From NCBI GenBank assembly GCA_902826575.1, contig CADEFJ010000003.1:1-64000 (forward strand): a stretch of DNA of 64,000 bases, read 5' to 3'. The notes below the pieces were generated by a model, which saw only the letters and a program-made list of their open reading frames with translations, was not told the origin of the DNA and ran no database searches. Shown one piece after another: positions 1-9,543 of the stretch (within the stretch, counting starts at the first letter, position 1; every line of letters starts with the position of its first letter). The DNA is from an uncultured Pseudomonadota bacterium (lineage in GTDB: Bacteria; Pseudomonadota; Gammaproteobacteria; Steroidobacterales; Steroidobacteraceae). Made by a program: the position numbers and the translations under genes.

Positions 1-1612
1 GGGTGAGCGTATCCGGGTTGCGCGGGATGCTGCGCCAGGCGAGGCTGCCCTCGTGCCAGCCGGCGATCGCGCTTTTCGCGACATAGGGCAGTGTGACGAC
101 GGCCTGCACGCTCTCGCCATTCTGAGTGCGCCACGCGAAGCGGTCGACCGCGGTCATCGTGTCGTAGTCGATGCAGACCGGCGCCACTGCGGAAACGATC
201 ACCGTCAGGATGTCGACGCCGATCGAGAATTTCTCCGTGATGAGGTCGCTGTCGCGGTTGTAGCGCGAGTCGGCGCGCAGCTCCGGCACGCCCGACTGGG
301 TATCGCCGATCGGTGTCTCGCGCCCCTTCCACACGCCGAGTACCGCGAGCACGATCGCCATCGCGATGATGATCGCGGCCGGGCCGCGCTCCGTGATGCG
401 CGACAGACTCCGCCACCAGCGGCCGAGCATCGCCTGGCGCTTCTCGACACGCTGCCGGAACCCGGCATCGATCTTCGCGTACGAAACGAGCACCCGCAGC
501 AGTACGAGGTCGCTGAGAATCACGATCGCGACGCCAATGCTTGCGGTGATCGCCATTTCGCGGATCACCTGCACCGGGATCAGCAGGATCGTGACGAAGC
601 CGACGAGATCCGCGAGCAACGCGACGATGGCGGGAATGAGCAGCTGGTGGAAAGTGCGGCGCGCGGCCGCATCGCTGCCGAGGCCTTCGATCACGGCATC
701 CGACACCGCGCTGATCTTCTGCACGCCGTGGCTCACGCCGATCGAGAAGATCAGGAACGGCACCAGCAGCCCGAGCGGATCGATGCCGAAGCCAAGCAGC
801 ACCAGCAGGCCGAGCTGCCAGATCACCGCGATCACCGAACACACGACCGGCACCAGCGCGACGCGCCACGACTGGCAGTACAACCACACCGCGAGCAACG
901 TCAGCGCGATCGTGACGATCGCGAACACGATCACCGCGAGCGCCCCGTCGGCGATGTCGCCCATCACCTTCGCAAAGCCGATGATGTGCACGTCGACCGT
1001 GTCGTCCTGGATCTGCCCGCGTACTTCGGTCTCGAGCAGTTTCGCGATCGCGATCGGATCGACTGGCTGGCCGTTGGCATCCTGCTCGAGCACGGTGGCG
1101 GTGACCAGCGCACCGGAAAAATCGTTGGCGACCAGCCGGCCGACGATGCCGGCCTTCAGGATGTTCTCGCGCACCGCCGCCATGGCCTCGGGCGTCGGCT
1201 GGAAGTCAGCCGGCACCACGTTACCGGCCTCGATGCCATCTTCGACCACCTCGAGGTAGCGCACGTTCGGCGTGAACAGCGACTGCACGCGGCCGCGGTC
1301 GATGCCGTCCATGACGATCACTTCGTCGGTGGCGAGCTTCAGGGCGTTGAAGAACTCCGGCGTGAACATGTTGCCGTCGCGCGCGACGATCGCCACCAGT
1401 ACGCGGTTTGCGCCGCGGAACTCCTCGATCTCCGGATCGAGGTAGGTCCGCATGTACTCGTGCTGCGTCGGCAGCTGCTTGGTGAACGACGCATCGATGC
1501 GCAGGCCGTGGACGCAGATCGCCACGAACGCGAGCGTGAGCAGCGCGAACGCGACCATGATGGTCTTGCGATGGTCGAAGATCGGATGTTCGAGGCGCGC
1601 CGCGATGCTCAT
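1..1612 (-). CDS. RND/MMPL-family transporter, C-terminus beyond the window edge
   Basis: Inner-membrane RND-superfamily exporter of the MMPL/HpnN-like branch. The start is the ATG at 1612-1610, which overlaps the upstream TGA as ATGA, so translation is probably coupled. About 537 codons are visible. TM1 lies near residues 18-36 and is followed by a long periplasmic loop to about residue 215. A block of helices follows, then a further TM near residue 405 that opens the second periplasmic loop. This family normally has two such halves and about 780 residues, so roughly 250 residues are missing to the left. It is the last visible gene of an operon with YCF48, DUF1329 and DUF1302 proteins, which suggests export of a hydrophobic compound across both membranes. 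The substrate cannot be read from the sequence. Confidence 0.88.
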   Translation of the reverse strand, partial: MSIAARLEHPIFDHRKTIMVAFALLTLAFVAICVHGLRIDASFTKQLPTQHEYMRTYLDPEIEEFRGANRVLVAIVARDGNMFTPEFFNALKLATDEVIVMDGIDRGRVQSLFTPNVRYLEVVEDGIEAGNVVPADFQPTPEAMAAVRENILKAGIVGRLVANDFSGALVTATVLEQDANGQPVDPIAIAKLLETEVRGQIQDDTVDVHIIGFAKVMGDIADGALAVIVFAIVTIALTLLAVWLYCQSWRVALVPVVCSVIAVIWQLGLLVLLGFGIDPLGLLVPFLIFSIGVSHGVQKISAVSDAVIEGLGSDAAARRTFHQLLIPAIVALLADLVGFVTILLIPVQVIREMAITASIGVAIVILSDLVLLRVLVSYAKIDAGFRQRVEKRQAMLGRWWRSLSRITERGPAAIIIAMAIVLAVLGVWKGRETPIGDTQSGVPELRADSRYNRDSDLITEKFSIGVDILTVIVSAVAPVCIDYDTMTAVDRFAWRTQNGESVQAVVTLPYVAKSAIAGWHEGSLAWRSIPRNPDTLT

Positions 1613-2577
1613 TGCAGGGCGACCCGCTCGATGCCGCCCTCGCCGACCGCCAGCAGCGCATCAGGGCCCGCCGCGACCGCACCCGCGAGGCCCTTGCGAT
1701 CCTCGCGCTGCTGCAGGGTGAAGCGCGCGCCGCCGTCGCGGCTCAGGAGCACGGTGCCGGCGAGGCCGACAATGGCGAGCGTGCGATCGTCCACGCGCAC
1801 GCCCGAGGTCAGCATTGCCACGGTTCCGGTCTCGAGCGGCGTCCAGCTGCCACCGGCATCATTGCTGCGAAACAGGTTGCCGCGCAGTCCGAACACGAGC
1901 AGCGCCTCATCGCCGAGCGGCAGCAGGCCGTACATCGACCCGTCGTAGGGCAGTGCCACGGATCGCCACGTCGCGCCCTGGTCGTCGGAACGATAGACGT
2001 GGCCGGCCTCGCCCGCGATGAAGAGGTGGCTGCCCACCGCAGCAATGCGATTCAGGTGATAGTCGGGTGGCAGTTCGTCCCCGGAGGCTGGTGGGGCGGC
2101 CGCATCGACGAACGTCTGCTCGTTCCAGGTCGCGCCACCGTCGGCCGTCGTGTAGTACGCGGCGTAGGCGCCGATCGCGATGCCGCGCTGCGCGTCAGCG
2201 AACCAGATGTCGAGCAGCGGCCGCTCGGCCTGCGGTGCCTCGTGCACTTTCGTCCAGGTTTCGCCGCCGTCGCTCGTGCGCAGGATCACCTCGTCGTGGC
2301 CTACTGCCCAGCCGTGGCGCTCATCGAGCAGCGTGACGGCGGTCAGCAATGCGACGGTGGGGACGTGCGCCGCCTGGCGCCAGGTGGCGCCCGAGTCGTC
2401 GGAGACCATGATGTGGCCGCGCGCGCCGACCGCGATGCGCTTCGCCCCCTGCGCGGCGACGTCGAGCAGCAGGCTGCGCGCTGCGAGCGGCGCGACCCAG
2501 GACTCGGCGGCAGGGGCGAGGCACGGCAGGCCCGCGAGCAACGCAACACATGCGAGCCGTCGGGCGCCGCGCCTCAC
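1609..2577 (-). CDS. Exported YCF48/BNR-repeat beta-propeller protein
   Basis: A 322-residue protein with an N-terminal Sec signal (basic start, hydrophobic stretch, cleavage after about residue 23). Repeated Asp-box motifs follow: SDDSGATW, TSDGGETW, TADGGATW, SDDQGATW, SNDAGGSW and SRDGGARF. This is the pattern of the YCF48/HCF136 and BNR propeller families. The start is GTG at 2577 with a GAGG stretch just upstream. The 3' end overlaps the RND gene by 4 bp and the gene lies 9 nt after DUF1329. YCF48 proteins act in photosystem II assembly in phototrophs. In heterotrophic proteobacteria they recur beside RND pumps, where a periplasmic accessory or scaffold role is only inferred. Confidence 0.85.
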   Translation of the reverse strand: MRRGARRLACVALLAGLPCLAPAAESWVAPLAARSLLLDVAAQGAKRIAVGARGHIMVSDDSGATWRQAAHVPTVALLTAVTLLDERHGWAVGHDEVILRTSDGGETWTKVHEAPQAERPLLDIWFADAQRGIAIGAYAAYYTTADGGATWNEQTFVDAAAPPASGDELPPDYHLNRIAAVGSHLFIAGEAGHVYRSDDQGATWRSVALPYDGSMYGLLPLGDEALLVFGLRGNLFRSNDAGGSWTPLETGTVAMLTSGVRVDDRTLAIVGLAGTVLLSRDGGARFTLQQREDRKGLAGAVAAGPDALLAVGEGGIERVALQ

Positions 2578-2586
2578 CTCAGCGGC

Positions 2587-3960
2587 TCACCGCACGCCAC
2601 GTCGCTGCAGCTGGCTCGGCTGGTAGTCGGCCGCGGTGCGCTGGACCGTGAAGTCGAAGCCGCGCGTCTCCTCGTTCTGCAGGCCGAGCGCGAGGTAGCG
2701 CCCGTTGCTGAGGTCCATCACCGTCTCGAGCGTGGTCCACAGGGTCGGCACGTCGTAGAACTGCATCGCGTGGCCTTCCTGCACGCGGTACAGCTCGCCG
2801 CGGCGGTCGTAGCAGTCGACCGCGAGGATCTGCCAGGAATCCTCGTCGACATACAGGGTGCGGCGGCTGTACAGGTGGTTCTGGCCCGGCTTCAGGGTGG
2901 AATCCACGACCCAGACGCGATGCAGCTCATAGCGCGCATGGTCCTGGTTGATGTGGTTCTTCTTCAGGATATCGCTGTACTTGAGCGAACCGCTCGCCAC
3001 GCGATAGGAATTGTACGGGACGTAGATTTCCTGCTTGCCGACGAGCTTCCAGTCATAGCGCTGCGGACTGCCGTTGTAGATGTCGAGCTGGTCGGAGGTG
3101 CGCAGGTTGTCGGAATTGGTGCCGGGGTTGTCGAATGCGACGTTCGGCGCGCGGCGCACGCGGCGCTGCCCCGGGTTGTAGACCCAGGCCTTGCGGTTCT
3201 CGACCGACTGGTCGAGCGTCTCGTGCACCAGCAGGATCTCGCCTGCGAGGCGCGCCGGTGCCGTGGTTTCCTGTATGAAGTACAGGATGATGTTGTTCAG
3301 GTTCTCGGACTTCGCCCCCGGCACGCTGTAGGCGGCGAACGTGTCGTCGCGCAGCTTCACCATGGTGTAGTCGCCGGAAGCGGTGACCGGCGCCTGGCCC
3401 ATGTTGCGCAGCACGGCATCCGCGCGGTAACGCAGGATGTGGTTCCAGAACACCTCGACACCGGCCTTCGGGATCGGGAACGGAATGCCCTCGCCCGCGC
3501 CGGTGACGCCGTTGCCGTTCGCGGCGAGGTTCGCGGTCGTCGCGATGCGCTTGGTCGCATCGTAGATGCGCTGCGGGACCGCGGCGGTGCGATGCGTCTT
3601 GTAGACGGGCAGCTTGTAGGTCGACTTGTACTGCTGCAGCAGCTTCTTGTGCCCCTCGGTCAGTCGCGCCGCGTACTGCGACATGTTGGCCGCGGTGATC
3701 GTGAACAGCGGCGTTTCGTTGGCGAACGGATCGGGGCGGTGCTCGCCGGCCTTGTAGTTGGGCACGCCGGCCTTCGCGGGGGTGCTGAAGCCGCCGTCCC
3801 ACGCCGGGATGGTGCCCTCGGCATTGCCCTTCTTCTCGCCGCCGAGCGGCGTTAGCTCTGCGCCGAGGCGCTCAGCCTCCTGCGCGGTCACGGCTGCCCA
3901 GGCGGGCGCTGCGCCAATCCCGGCGGCCAGCAGGGCGACCAGGTACACGTGCTTCTTCAT
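2587..3960 (-). CDS. DUF1329 family exported protein
   Basis: A 457-residue protein starting MKKHVYLVALLAAG, with a clear Sec signal ending near AWA. A strong AAGGAGGA ribosome site sits 5-12 nt before the ATG at 3960, which fixes the start although the frame stays open further upstream. The body matches the DUF1329 family, a LolB/LppX-like outer-membrane-associated fold by family knowledge. It shows the typical Trp/Tyr-rich C-terminal half and a short tail ending GVR. It sits 28 nt after the DUF1302 gene and 9 nt before the YCF48 gene in the same operon. DUF1302 and DUF1329 almost always occur as a pair. They are thought to handle hydrophobic molecules at the outer membrane, but their biochemistry is not settled. 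Confidence 0.88.
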   Translation of the reverse strand: MKKHVYLVALLAAGIGAAPAWAAVTAQEAERLGAELTPLGGEKKGNAEGTIPAWDGGFSTPAKAGVPNYKAGEHRPDPFANETPLFTITAANMSQYAARLTEGHKKLLQQYKSTYKLPVYKTHRTAAVPQRIYDATKRIATTANLAANGNGVTGAGEGIPFPIPKAGVEVFWNHILRYRADAVLRNMGQAPVTASGDYTMVKLRDDTFAAYSVPGAKSENLNNIILYFIQETTAPARLAGEILLVHETLDQSVENRKAWVYNPGQRRVRRAPNVAFDNPGTNSDNLRTSDQLDIYNGSPQRYDWKLVGKQEIYVPYNSYRVASGSLKYSDILKKNHINQDHARYELHRVWVVDSTLKPGQNHLYSRRTLYVDEDSWQILAVDCYDRRGELYRVQEGHAMQFYDVPTLWTTLETVMDLSNGRYLALGLQNEETRGFDFTVQRTAADYQPSQLQRRGVR

Positions 3961-3988
3961 CCGGTCCTCCTTATCGTGCGCCGCGCGC

Positions 3989-6073
3989 TCAGAACGAGAA
4001 CTTGATCGTGGCCGACAGGTAGTCGCGATCATTGAGCTCGTTCCAGCGGCCCGCGCCTCCAAACTGCGTCCATGCGAAATCGAGTTCCCACGTCGCGCGC
4101 AGGTTGGCCGCAACGCCGAGCGTGAGGCCGTAGCGGCCCTCCTGGAAATTGCCGCCGGGGCCCGGCGATATGCCGCTGACATCGTGCTGGAACGCAAAGC
4201 GGGGCAGTACGTTCCATGGACCGACGAGGCCCGGGTACTCCAGGCGCCCGGCGAGGCGGTAGCCCCACGAGGTTTCGTCTGCAAACTTGCTTTGCGGCTC
4301 GACCTCGTTGAAGTGACGGCCGGCCAGCTCTTCATTGCCGCTGACCGAAGTGGCCGGGCCGTTGTAGCGCAGGCCCCGACCGTTCGGTCCGCCGGTGAGC
4401 GGATCTTCGAGATCGAAGATGTGGGTGACTCCGACTTCGCCGACGAAGACCAGCTGCGAGGCGCGCAGCACGTTGGCGAACGACTTCGTCGCCGTGAACT
4501 GGAACTGGCCCACGTCGTGCGCCCCCCAGCCCCGGATTTCCGTGTTGAGGCCGTAGGCGCCGAGCTGCCCGCAGCGGCTCAGGGTGGAGCCGGCACCAGG
4601 CAGACAGGTGGTCGGAAACGGGGTGCCGGGCGGCTGCGTGGCCACGAAGGCCGCCTGTTCGAACGGGGTGAGCGCCGCGAACAGCAGCTCGACGTCGTCG
4701 TACTGGAACGGCTGGTCCATCCGGTAGGTGACCTCGCCCTGCAGCGCAATGCCGGTGCGCTGCAGCTGCGTGTTGAACGACAACCCGATCAGCTTGATGT
4801 CTTGCGGGTACTCGGTGAAATAGCCGGCGGTGCGCGCGTACTCGTGGGTGCCGATGTTGGTCGCCTGCGCGGTGACATTGCCGCCGGCGAGATGGGTGTT
4901 GGCGCCGATCGTGGCGTACTGGGTCGCGGTGGCGAGCGACAGGTTGCCGCCCGCCGCCGCGGCGCGCTGCACGGCCACCTGTGCGGCGGTGGCGATCGCC
5001 GCGTTGGCCGGCAGGCCTGCCGCGAGCCCCTGTGCCGCCGCGCCGACCGCGGTGATGCCGCCGATCGAATTGCCGATGCCCGCCTGGGTGCCGGTGCGGC
5101 CGGAAATCACCGGCACACGGCTGTGGTAATTGATGAAGTACAGGCCGAACTCGGTGCCGTTGTTGAAGTTCGGCAGGTAGAGCTTGAGATTGACGCCGAA
5201 CTGGCCCTGGTCGTCGGGCTCGCGAGTCGGCAGGCGCGGCACCTGCTGGAAATCCGCGATCAGCGGGCCGCCGAGCGCCGAGAAATCGACGCCCTGGTCG
5301 GAGAACGCGCCGAAGCCGAGCAGCACAGTCTTGCCGCCCGTGACCGCAATGTCGTTGGTGCCGAAATAGGAGCCCGCCGGCTCGGGAATCGTCTCGTCCC
5401 AGTCGGCGATGTAGACCGCCTGGCCGCTCAGGTACTCGTTGAACTGCAGCGACAGCAGCGCCATTTCCTGCGGCAGGAAGCCTTCGCGCAACTCGGCGCC
5501 GGGCACGCGCAGCGCCGCGACGTCGAAATGATTGATGACGTTGATGCCGCCCTGGATGAAGGTGCTCTCACCCCAGCTCGCAACCTGGCGTCCGAGCCGC
5601 AGCTCGCCCTGTACGCCGCCCTCGCCGAAGCTCCAGTAGGCGAATGCATCGAGCAGGCGCTCGTAGCTGCCGACGAGCGCTTCGGCCTCGCGCGACAGCG
5701 GCGTGCGCGCGGTATTGCCGTCCATTACGTCGAAGTCGTACAGCGCCGAGCCGCGCACGAACAGGCCCACGTCCTTGTAGTCGAGGCCGATCTCCGACAC
5801 GATTTTCGCCGCGCGGCTGAACAGGCCATGCGCGTAGTTGAGGTTGCCGTCGTCGCCGTTGGCGGAGCGCCCGCAGCCGCCGTTGGCATTGGCGATCAGG
5901 CGACAGTCGCGGTCCTCGATGCGCCACGCCTGGCCGTAGCTCAGCGTGGTGTCCCAGCTGCCGCGCAGCGTGCCGGAGTCGTTCTGGAATTCGAAAGCCT
6001 GCACCGCGGTGCTGGCGGCGAACGTGATTGCCACCGCGCAGAGCCGTCCGCGCATCCTTCTGAAGTTCTTCAT
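3989..6073 (-). CDS. DUF1302 family outer-membrane protein
   Basis: A 694-residue protein with a Sec signal (MKNFRRMRGR start, cleavage after VQA) and a C-terminal strand ending KFSF. The terminal Phe is typical of BAM-inserted beta-barrels. Conserved DUF1302 features include an early GSWDTTLSYG segment and several predicted strands with WGE and GR turns. An Ala/Gly-rich insert near residues 330-390 probably forms a surface or periplasmic loop. The ATG at 6073 is preceded by GGGGAG. It is the first gene of the four-gene envelope operon and has a 94-bp leader after plsB. It is predicted to be the outer-membrane partner of the RND pump; porin-like uptake is the alternative. Confidence 0.87.
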   Translation of the reverse strand: MKNFRRMRGRLCAVAITFAASTAVQAFEFQNDSGTLRGSWDTTLSYGQAWRIEDRDCRLIANANGGCGRSANGDDGNLNYAHGLFSRAAKIVSEIGLDYKDVGLFVRGSALYDFDVMDGNTARTPLSREAEALVGSYERLLDAFAYWSFGEGGVQGELRLGRQVASWGESTFIQGGINVINHFDVAALRVPGAELREGFLPQEMALLSLQFNEYLSGQAVYIADWDETIPEPAGSYFGTNDIAVTGGKTVLLGFGAFSDQGVDFSALGGPLIADFQQVPRLPTREPDDQGQFGVNLKLYLPNFNNGTEFGLYFINYHSRVPVISGRTGTQAGIGNSIGGITAVGAAAQGLAAGLPANAAIATAAQVAVQRAAAAGGNLSLATATQYATIGANTHLAGGNVTAQATNIGTHEYARTAGYFTEYPQDIKLIGLSFNTQLQRTGIALQGEVTYRMDQPFQYDDVELLFAALTPFEQAAFVATQPPGTPFPTTCLPGAGSTLSRCGQLGAYGLNTEIRGWGAHDVGQFQFTATKSFANVLRASQLVFVGEVGVTHIFDLEDPLTGGPNGRGLRYNGPATSVSGNEELAGRHFNEVEPQSKFADETSWGYRLAGRLEYPGLVGPWNVLPRFAFQHDVSGISPGPGGNFQEGRYGLTLGVAANLRATWELDFAWTQFGGAGRWNELNDRDYLSATIKFSF

Positions 6074-6167
6074 GTCGCTCCCCACGCATGCCTGTCGGCA
6101 TGAGAACGGTAACGTGTGCCTTGCGCGTGGATCTTCGCGCGCACCGCAGGCAAACATAGCACGCGGC

Positions 6168-8603
6168 TCAGGTATGCACCACTTGCAGGATGCTGTGGCG
6201 GATCTGCTCGGACAGAACGAATTCCGCGTCCTGCGCGACGCGCTCCAGGACTTCGTCGAACGCGAGCAGGCCGCCGTTCTCGACGCGGATGACGCCGCGC
6301 TCACGCAATCGGTCGAGGAAGTCACCGAACAGGCTGCGGTCGAAGAACTCCGGCGAGTTGAAACCGTGCAGCATCGTCATGCGCTGGGCCATCAGCTGGC
6401 AGCGCTCCGCGAGCGCGGCCTGCGTGATCCGGCCGCTGCCGGCGTTGATCAGCACGCCGATCGCGAGATAGTAGCGCTCCACGGTCTGGATCGTCGCCTG
6501 CGCAAGAAACGAAAGCTGCACGGCCTCGGGAGTCGTCGACGGCGCCCGCCGCCAGCCGGCGCCGTCGGCGGTGGCCGTGACGAGCCCGCGGGCGGCGAGC
6601 GCCGCGAGCAGTGCGTCGGTGACTGCGCCGACCTCCTCTTCCGGCCAGCGGATGAACAGCTCCGCGGCAATGTATGGATAGATCCGCCAGACGAGCCGGT
6701 GGATGTCCTCGGTGCGCATGATCGAGTTGCCGACGAAGGCGCAGGCGATCAGCGACGGCATCGCGAACAGGTGCAGCACGTTGTTGCGGTACCACGCTGA
6801 CAGCACCGCGCTCTCATCGCTCATGCGCACGATGTCGCCAAGCTTGTGGGACTGCAGCGTGACCATCTTCATCGCCTCGCCGTAGGCCAGGATCGCCGCG
6901 GGAGACTCGTCGGTCACGGTGACGCGCGGGTCGTACGGCACGGCCCTCAGCAGCGCCAGATACAGGTCGGTCTGGCGCAGCAGGTCGTCGCGCAGCATCG
7001 CCTGGTGCGGCGTGGCAAGCAGGATCACCGCGAGCAGGTTGACCGGGGTCACCGCGGCGGCGGAGTTGATGTTCCGCATCAGCTGCCCGGCGACCTCATC
7101 GACGGCGTGGGCAATCCACGGCGCGCGCGCATCGCCCTCGAAGCCCTGCGCGCGCCAGTCGGGCGCAATGCGCGCGAGCACCGCGTCGAGGGCGATCGGC
7201 TCGCCGAGGTTGACGTGCACACGGCCGAACTTCTCGCGCAGCACGCGCGCCGCCCGCGGCTTCCCGAGAATGCTCTCCGTCTCTTCCGGCTTCCGCAACA
7301 TCTCGATCACAGAGGGCGCGGCCCAGCCCACCCCCTCGTACCCGAAATACACCGCCACGAACAGGATCGGCCGCACGGGCTCTCGCAGGTAGCTGCGGAC
7401 CGTCATCGCGAGCATGCCGGTCTTCGGCTGCAGCAGGCGGCCGGTGCGCGAACGCCCGCCCTCGATGAAGAACTCGATCGAGTGGCCGCGCGCCATGATC
7501 GTCGCGAGGTATTTCATGAACACGACCGTGTAGAGCGCGTTGCCCCTGAAGCTGCGGCGGATGAAGAACCCGCCGCCCTTCCTGATGAAACGCCCGACCA
7601 CCGGCATGTTGAGGTTGACGCCCGCCGCGGTATGCGGAACCGCGTAGCCCTGGACATAGATCGCGTAGGAGAGCAGCAGGTAGTCCATGTGGCTGCGATG
7701 ACAGGGCACGTAGACGACCTCATTGCCGTCGGCCACCTCCCCGAGCGTCTCGACGTGGGCGAAGATCACGCCGTCATAGAGCCGGTTCCACAGCCGGCGC
7801 AGCAGCGCCGCCATGACCGTGACGAAGCGGTGCGAGTAGTTCGCCGCGATCTCCTCGGCGTACTTCTGCGCGGTTTCGAGCGCCTCGCGCCGGGTGATCT
7901 GCCGCTCGCGCATTTCCTGCGCGGCGGCCGCACGCACCGCGCGCGTGCGCAGCACCGCGGTGACGATCGTGCGCCGGTGCGACAGGTCGGGCCCGATGCG
8001 TGCCGCGCGCTGGCGACGGAACTGCGTACGCAACACGCGCGCGATGCGGCGCGCCTGCAGGTTCGGATCCTTGTCGCCCTCGGTCATCAGGCTGCGCAGC
8101 GACACCGGATCGCCGAACTCGACCATGGTCGCGCGGCCGTTGAAGACCACGGTCAGCGCCTTGCGCAGGCGGGTCGCGAGCGCCCAATCCTCGGACAGCA
8201 GCAGGCGCAGCCAGGAATCCTCCTTCTGCGGCGCGCGACCCCAGTAGACCGCGGTCGGCACGAGGTCGACATCGAGCGCGGGATTGCGCTGCAGGATCTC
8301 GAGCGTCTGGCGCAACATGTCGGGCGGGCGCCGGTCGACCCGCGCACTCCAGAAGTGCAGCGGCCGGGACAGATAGAACCAGCAACGGAAACGCCGCAGT
8401 TCGCCGCTGCCGAGCCGCGCCCCCGGCCGTGGCAGGTTGCCCTGCGCGCAGACATTCTGCAGGACCGCGAGGTCGGTCGAACTGCCGCGCTCCAGCAGAT
8501 AGCACACCGGCGCGGGATGCGAGGCCAGCCTGGCGGCTATGTCGTCCGGTCTGACAGTCGCGCGAACCCAGAGCGACAGCAGGCGCCTCAGCAGCCATTC
8601 CAT
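6168..8603 (-). CDS. plsB: Glycerol-3-phosphate 1-O-acyltransferase PlsB
   Basis: An 811-residue inner-membrane-associated enzyme, the same size as the E. coli protein (about 807). It acylates sn-glycerol-3-phosphate at position 1 with acyl-CoA or acyl-ACP, the first step of phospholipid synthesis. The acyltransferase core has the catalytic HX4D motif as HRSHMD (His302, Asp307). The substrate-binding FIEGGRSRTG lies at 379-388. A further RGNALY block near 353 and the long helical flanks fit PlsB and not the short PlsC. The ATG at 8603 is used. It is transcribed with the same polarity as the DUF1302 operon, but a 94-bp gap suggests separate initiation. Confidence 0.96.
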   Translation of the reverse strand: MEWLLRRLLSLWVRATVRPDDIAARLASHPAPVCYLLERGSSTDLAVLQNVCAQGNLPRPGARLGSGELRRFRCWFYLSRPLHFWSARVDRRPPDMLRQTLEILQRNPALDVDLVPTAVYWGRAPQKEDSWLRLLLSEDWALATRLRKALTVVFNGRATMVEFGDPVSLRSLMTEGDKDPNLQARRIARVLRTQFRRQRAARIGPDLSHRRTIVTAVLRTRAVRAAAAQEMRERQITRREALETAQKYAEEIAANYSHRFVTVMAALLRRLWNRLYDGVIFAHVETLGEVADGNEVVYVPCHRSHMDYLLLSYAIYVQGYAVPHTAAGVNLNMPVVGRFIRKGGGFFIRRSFRGNALYTVVFMKYLATIMARGHSIEFFIEGGRSRTGRLLQPKTGMLAMTVRSYLREPVRPILFVAVYFGYEGVGWAAPSVIEMLRKPEETESILGKPRAARVLREKFGRVHVNLGEPIALDAVLARIAPDWRAQGFEGDARAPWIAHAVDEVAGQLMRNINSAAAVTPVNLLAVILLATPHQAMLRDDLLRQTDLYLALLRAVPYDPRVTVTDESPAAILAYGEAMKMVTLQSHKLGDIVRMSDESAVLSAWYRNNVLHLFAMPSLIACAFVGNSIMRTEDIHRLVWRIYPYIAAELFIRWPEEEVGAVTDALLAALAARGLVTATADGAGWRRAPSTTPEAVQLSFLAQATIQTVERYYLAIGVLINAGSGRITQAALAERCQLMAQRMTMLHGFNSPEFFDRSLFGDFLDRLRERGVIRVENGGLLAFDEVLERVAQDAEFVLSEQIRHSILQVVHT

Positions 8604-8623
8604 CGAGTGCTACCCGGCGCGCG

Positions 8624-9142
8624 TCATTGCAGGTCGCGGGGCAGGTCGAGGCCGATCAGGAAATGTTCGAAGTAGAAACGGATCATCCGCAGGTGGCTGT
8701 GCAGCTGGTGGTCGCTGTCAACGAGGTGCAGCGTGGCGCGGTATTCAAGTGCGAGGCGCAGGCTGTCCGCGTACGGCACGACGTCGTCACGCCAGCCGTG
8801 CACGATCGTGAACGGACAGTCGATCGAGCGATCGCGCAACGGCACCAACTGATCGAAATATATCGCCGGCGCCATAAGGAACACGCCACGCGCATGCAGG
8901 GTCGGGGCCGCGGCGAGCGAGACATAGCCGCCGAGGCTGGAGCCGACCAGCACGAGGTCGCCCTGCACGTCCTTGCAGGCATCAACCAGCCGGGTGATGC
9001 GCGCCTTGGGCGATTCGATGCCCCGATAGTCGACCGCCAGCACTTCATAACCCTCACCGCGGGCGGTTTCGGTGAGCGCAATGATCTTGCGGCTGTGCGG
9101 GGAAGAGTCCTTCCCGTGTGAAAAGACAACTGTGCGACGCAT
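8624..9142 (-). CDS. Small alpha/beta-fold hydrolase
   Basis: A 172-residue cytosolic alpha/beta hydrolase with a minimal fold. The nucleophile elbow is GSSLGGY near residue 70. The probable acid is the Asp in HGWRDDVVP near 117 and the probable base is the His in DSDHQL near 146, giving a Ser-Asp-His triad in order. The N-terminal FSHGKDSSPHS would supply the oxyanion region. It lies 20 bp upstream of plsB on the same strand and may be co-transcribed with it. It resembles the YqiA/esterase-like group of small hydrolases. The substrate is unknown; an acyl or thioester substrate would fit the plsB context but is inference. Confidence 0.8.
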   Translation of the reverse strand: MRRTVVFSHGKDSSPHSRKIIALTETARGEGYEVLAVDYRGIESPKARITRLVDACKDVQGDLVLVGSSLGGYVSLAAAPTLHARGVFLMAPAIYFDQLVPLRDRSIDCPFTIVHGWRDDVVPYADSLRLALEYRATLHLVDSDHQLHSHLRMIRFYFEHFLIGLDLPRDLQ

Positions 9143-9163
9143 CCGGGGGATTGTAACGCGTTA

Positions 9164-9508
9164 TCAGCTTCTCCAGAGCCAGGCGTCGAGATCGGACGCG
9201 CGCGGGCCGCGTGCGACGGCGATCACGCGGTTGCCACGCACATCGCGCCCCTCCGCACGCAGCCGCCGGGCCTGTTCGCGCTGCGCTCGGGAGCCGGCCG
9301 GAAACAGTATCCGGCCGCCCGCGCCGATCACGCGATGCCAGGGCAGGCGCAGCTTCGGCGGGGCCGCCTTGAGCGCGACCGCGACCCAGCGTGCGCGTCG
9401 CGGCAGGCCGGCCTGGCGCGCGACTTCGCCGTAGCTCAGCGTCGCGCCGCGCGGAATCGCGCGCACGATGCGCCACACACTCGCCATCGCCTGCTGCGGG
9501 TCATTCAT
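9164..9508 (-). CDS. Alkyltransferase-like protein (MGMT family, Cys replaced by Trp)
   Basis: A 114-residue protein matching the DNA-binding C-terminal domain of O6-alkylguanine-DNA alkyltransferases. It has the helix-turn-helix stretch TLSYGEVARQAGLP and the active-site region read as LPWHRVIGAGG. In true transferases this is PCHRV. The acceptor Cys is Trp here, as in ATL proteins, which bind O6-alkylguanine, flip the base and hand the lesion to nucleotide excision repair without transferring the alkyl group. The ATG at 9508 is preferred; an in-frame start at 9532 would add eight residues. The gene is divergent from the oxoprolinase with only about 35 bp between them. Confidence 0.88.
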   Translation of the reverse strand: MNDPQQAMASVWRIVRAIPRGATLSYGEVARQAGLPRRARWVAVALKAAPPKLRLPWHRVIGAGGRILFPAGSRAQREQARRLRAEGRDVRGNRVIAVARGPRASDLDAWLWRS

Positions 9509-9543
9509 AATGCTCGCCTCGCAAGCGGCCATTGTAGGGGCTC

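Noticed and set aside
6846..8675. Long plus-strand open frame opposite plsB
   Set aside because: Composition is biased to Arg, His and Gln; plsB on the other strand has complete catalytic motifs.
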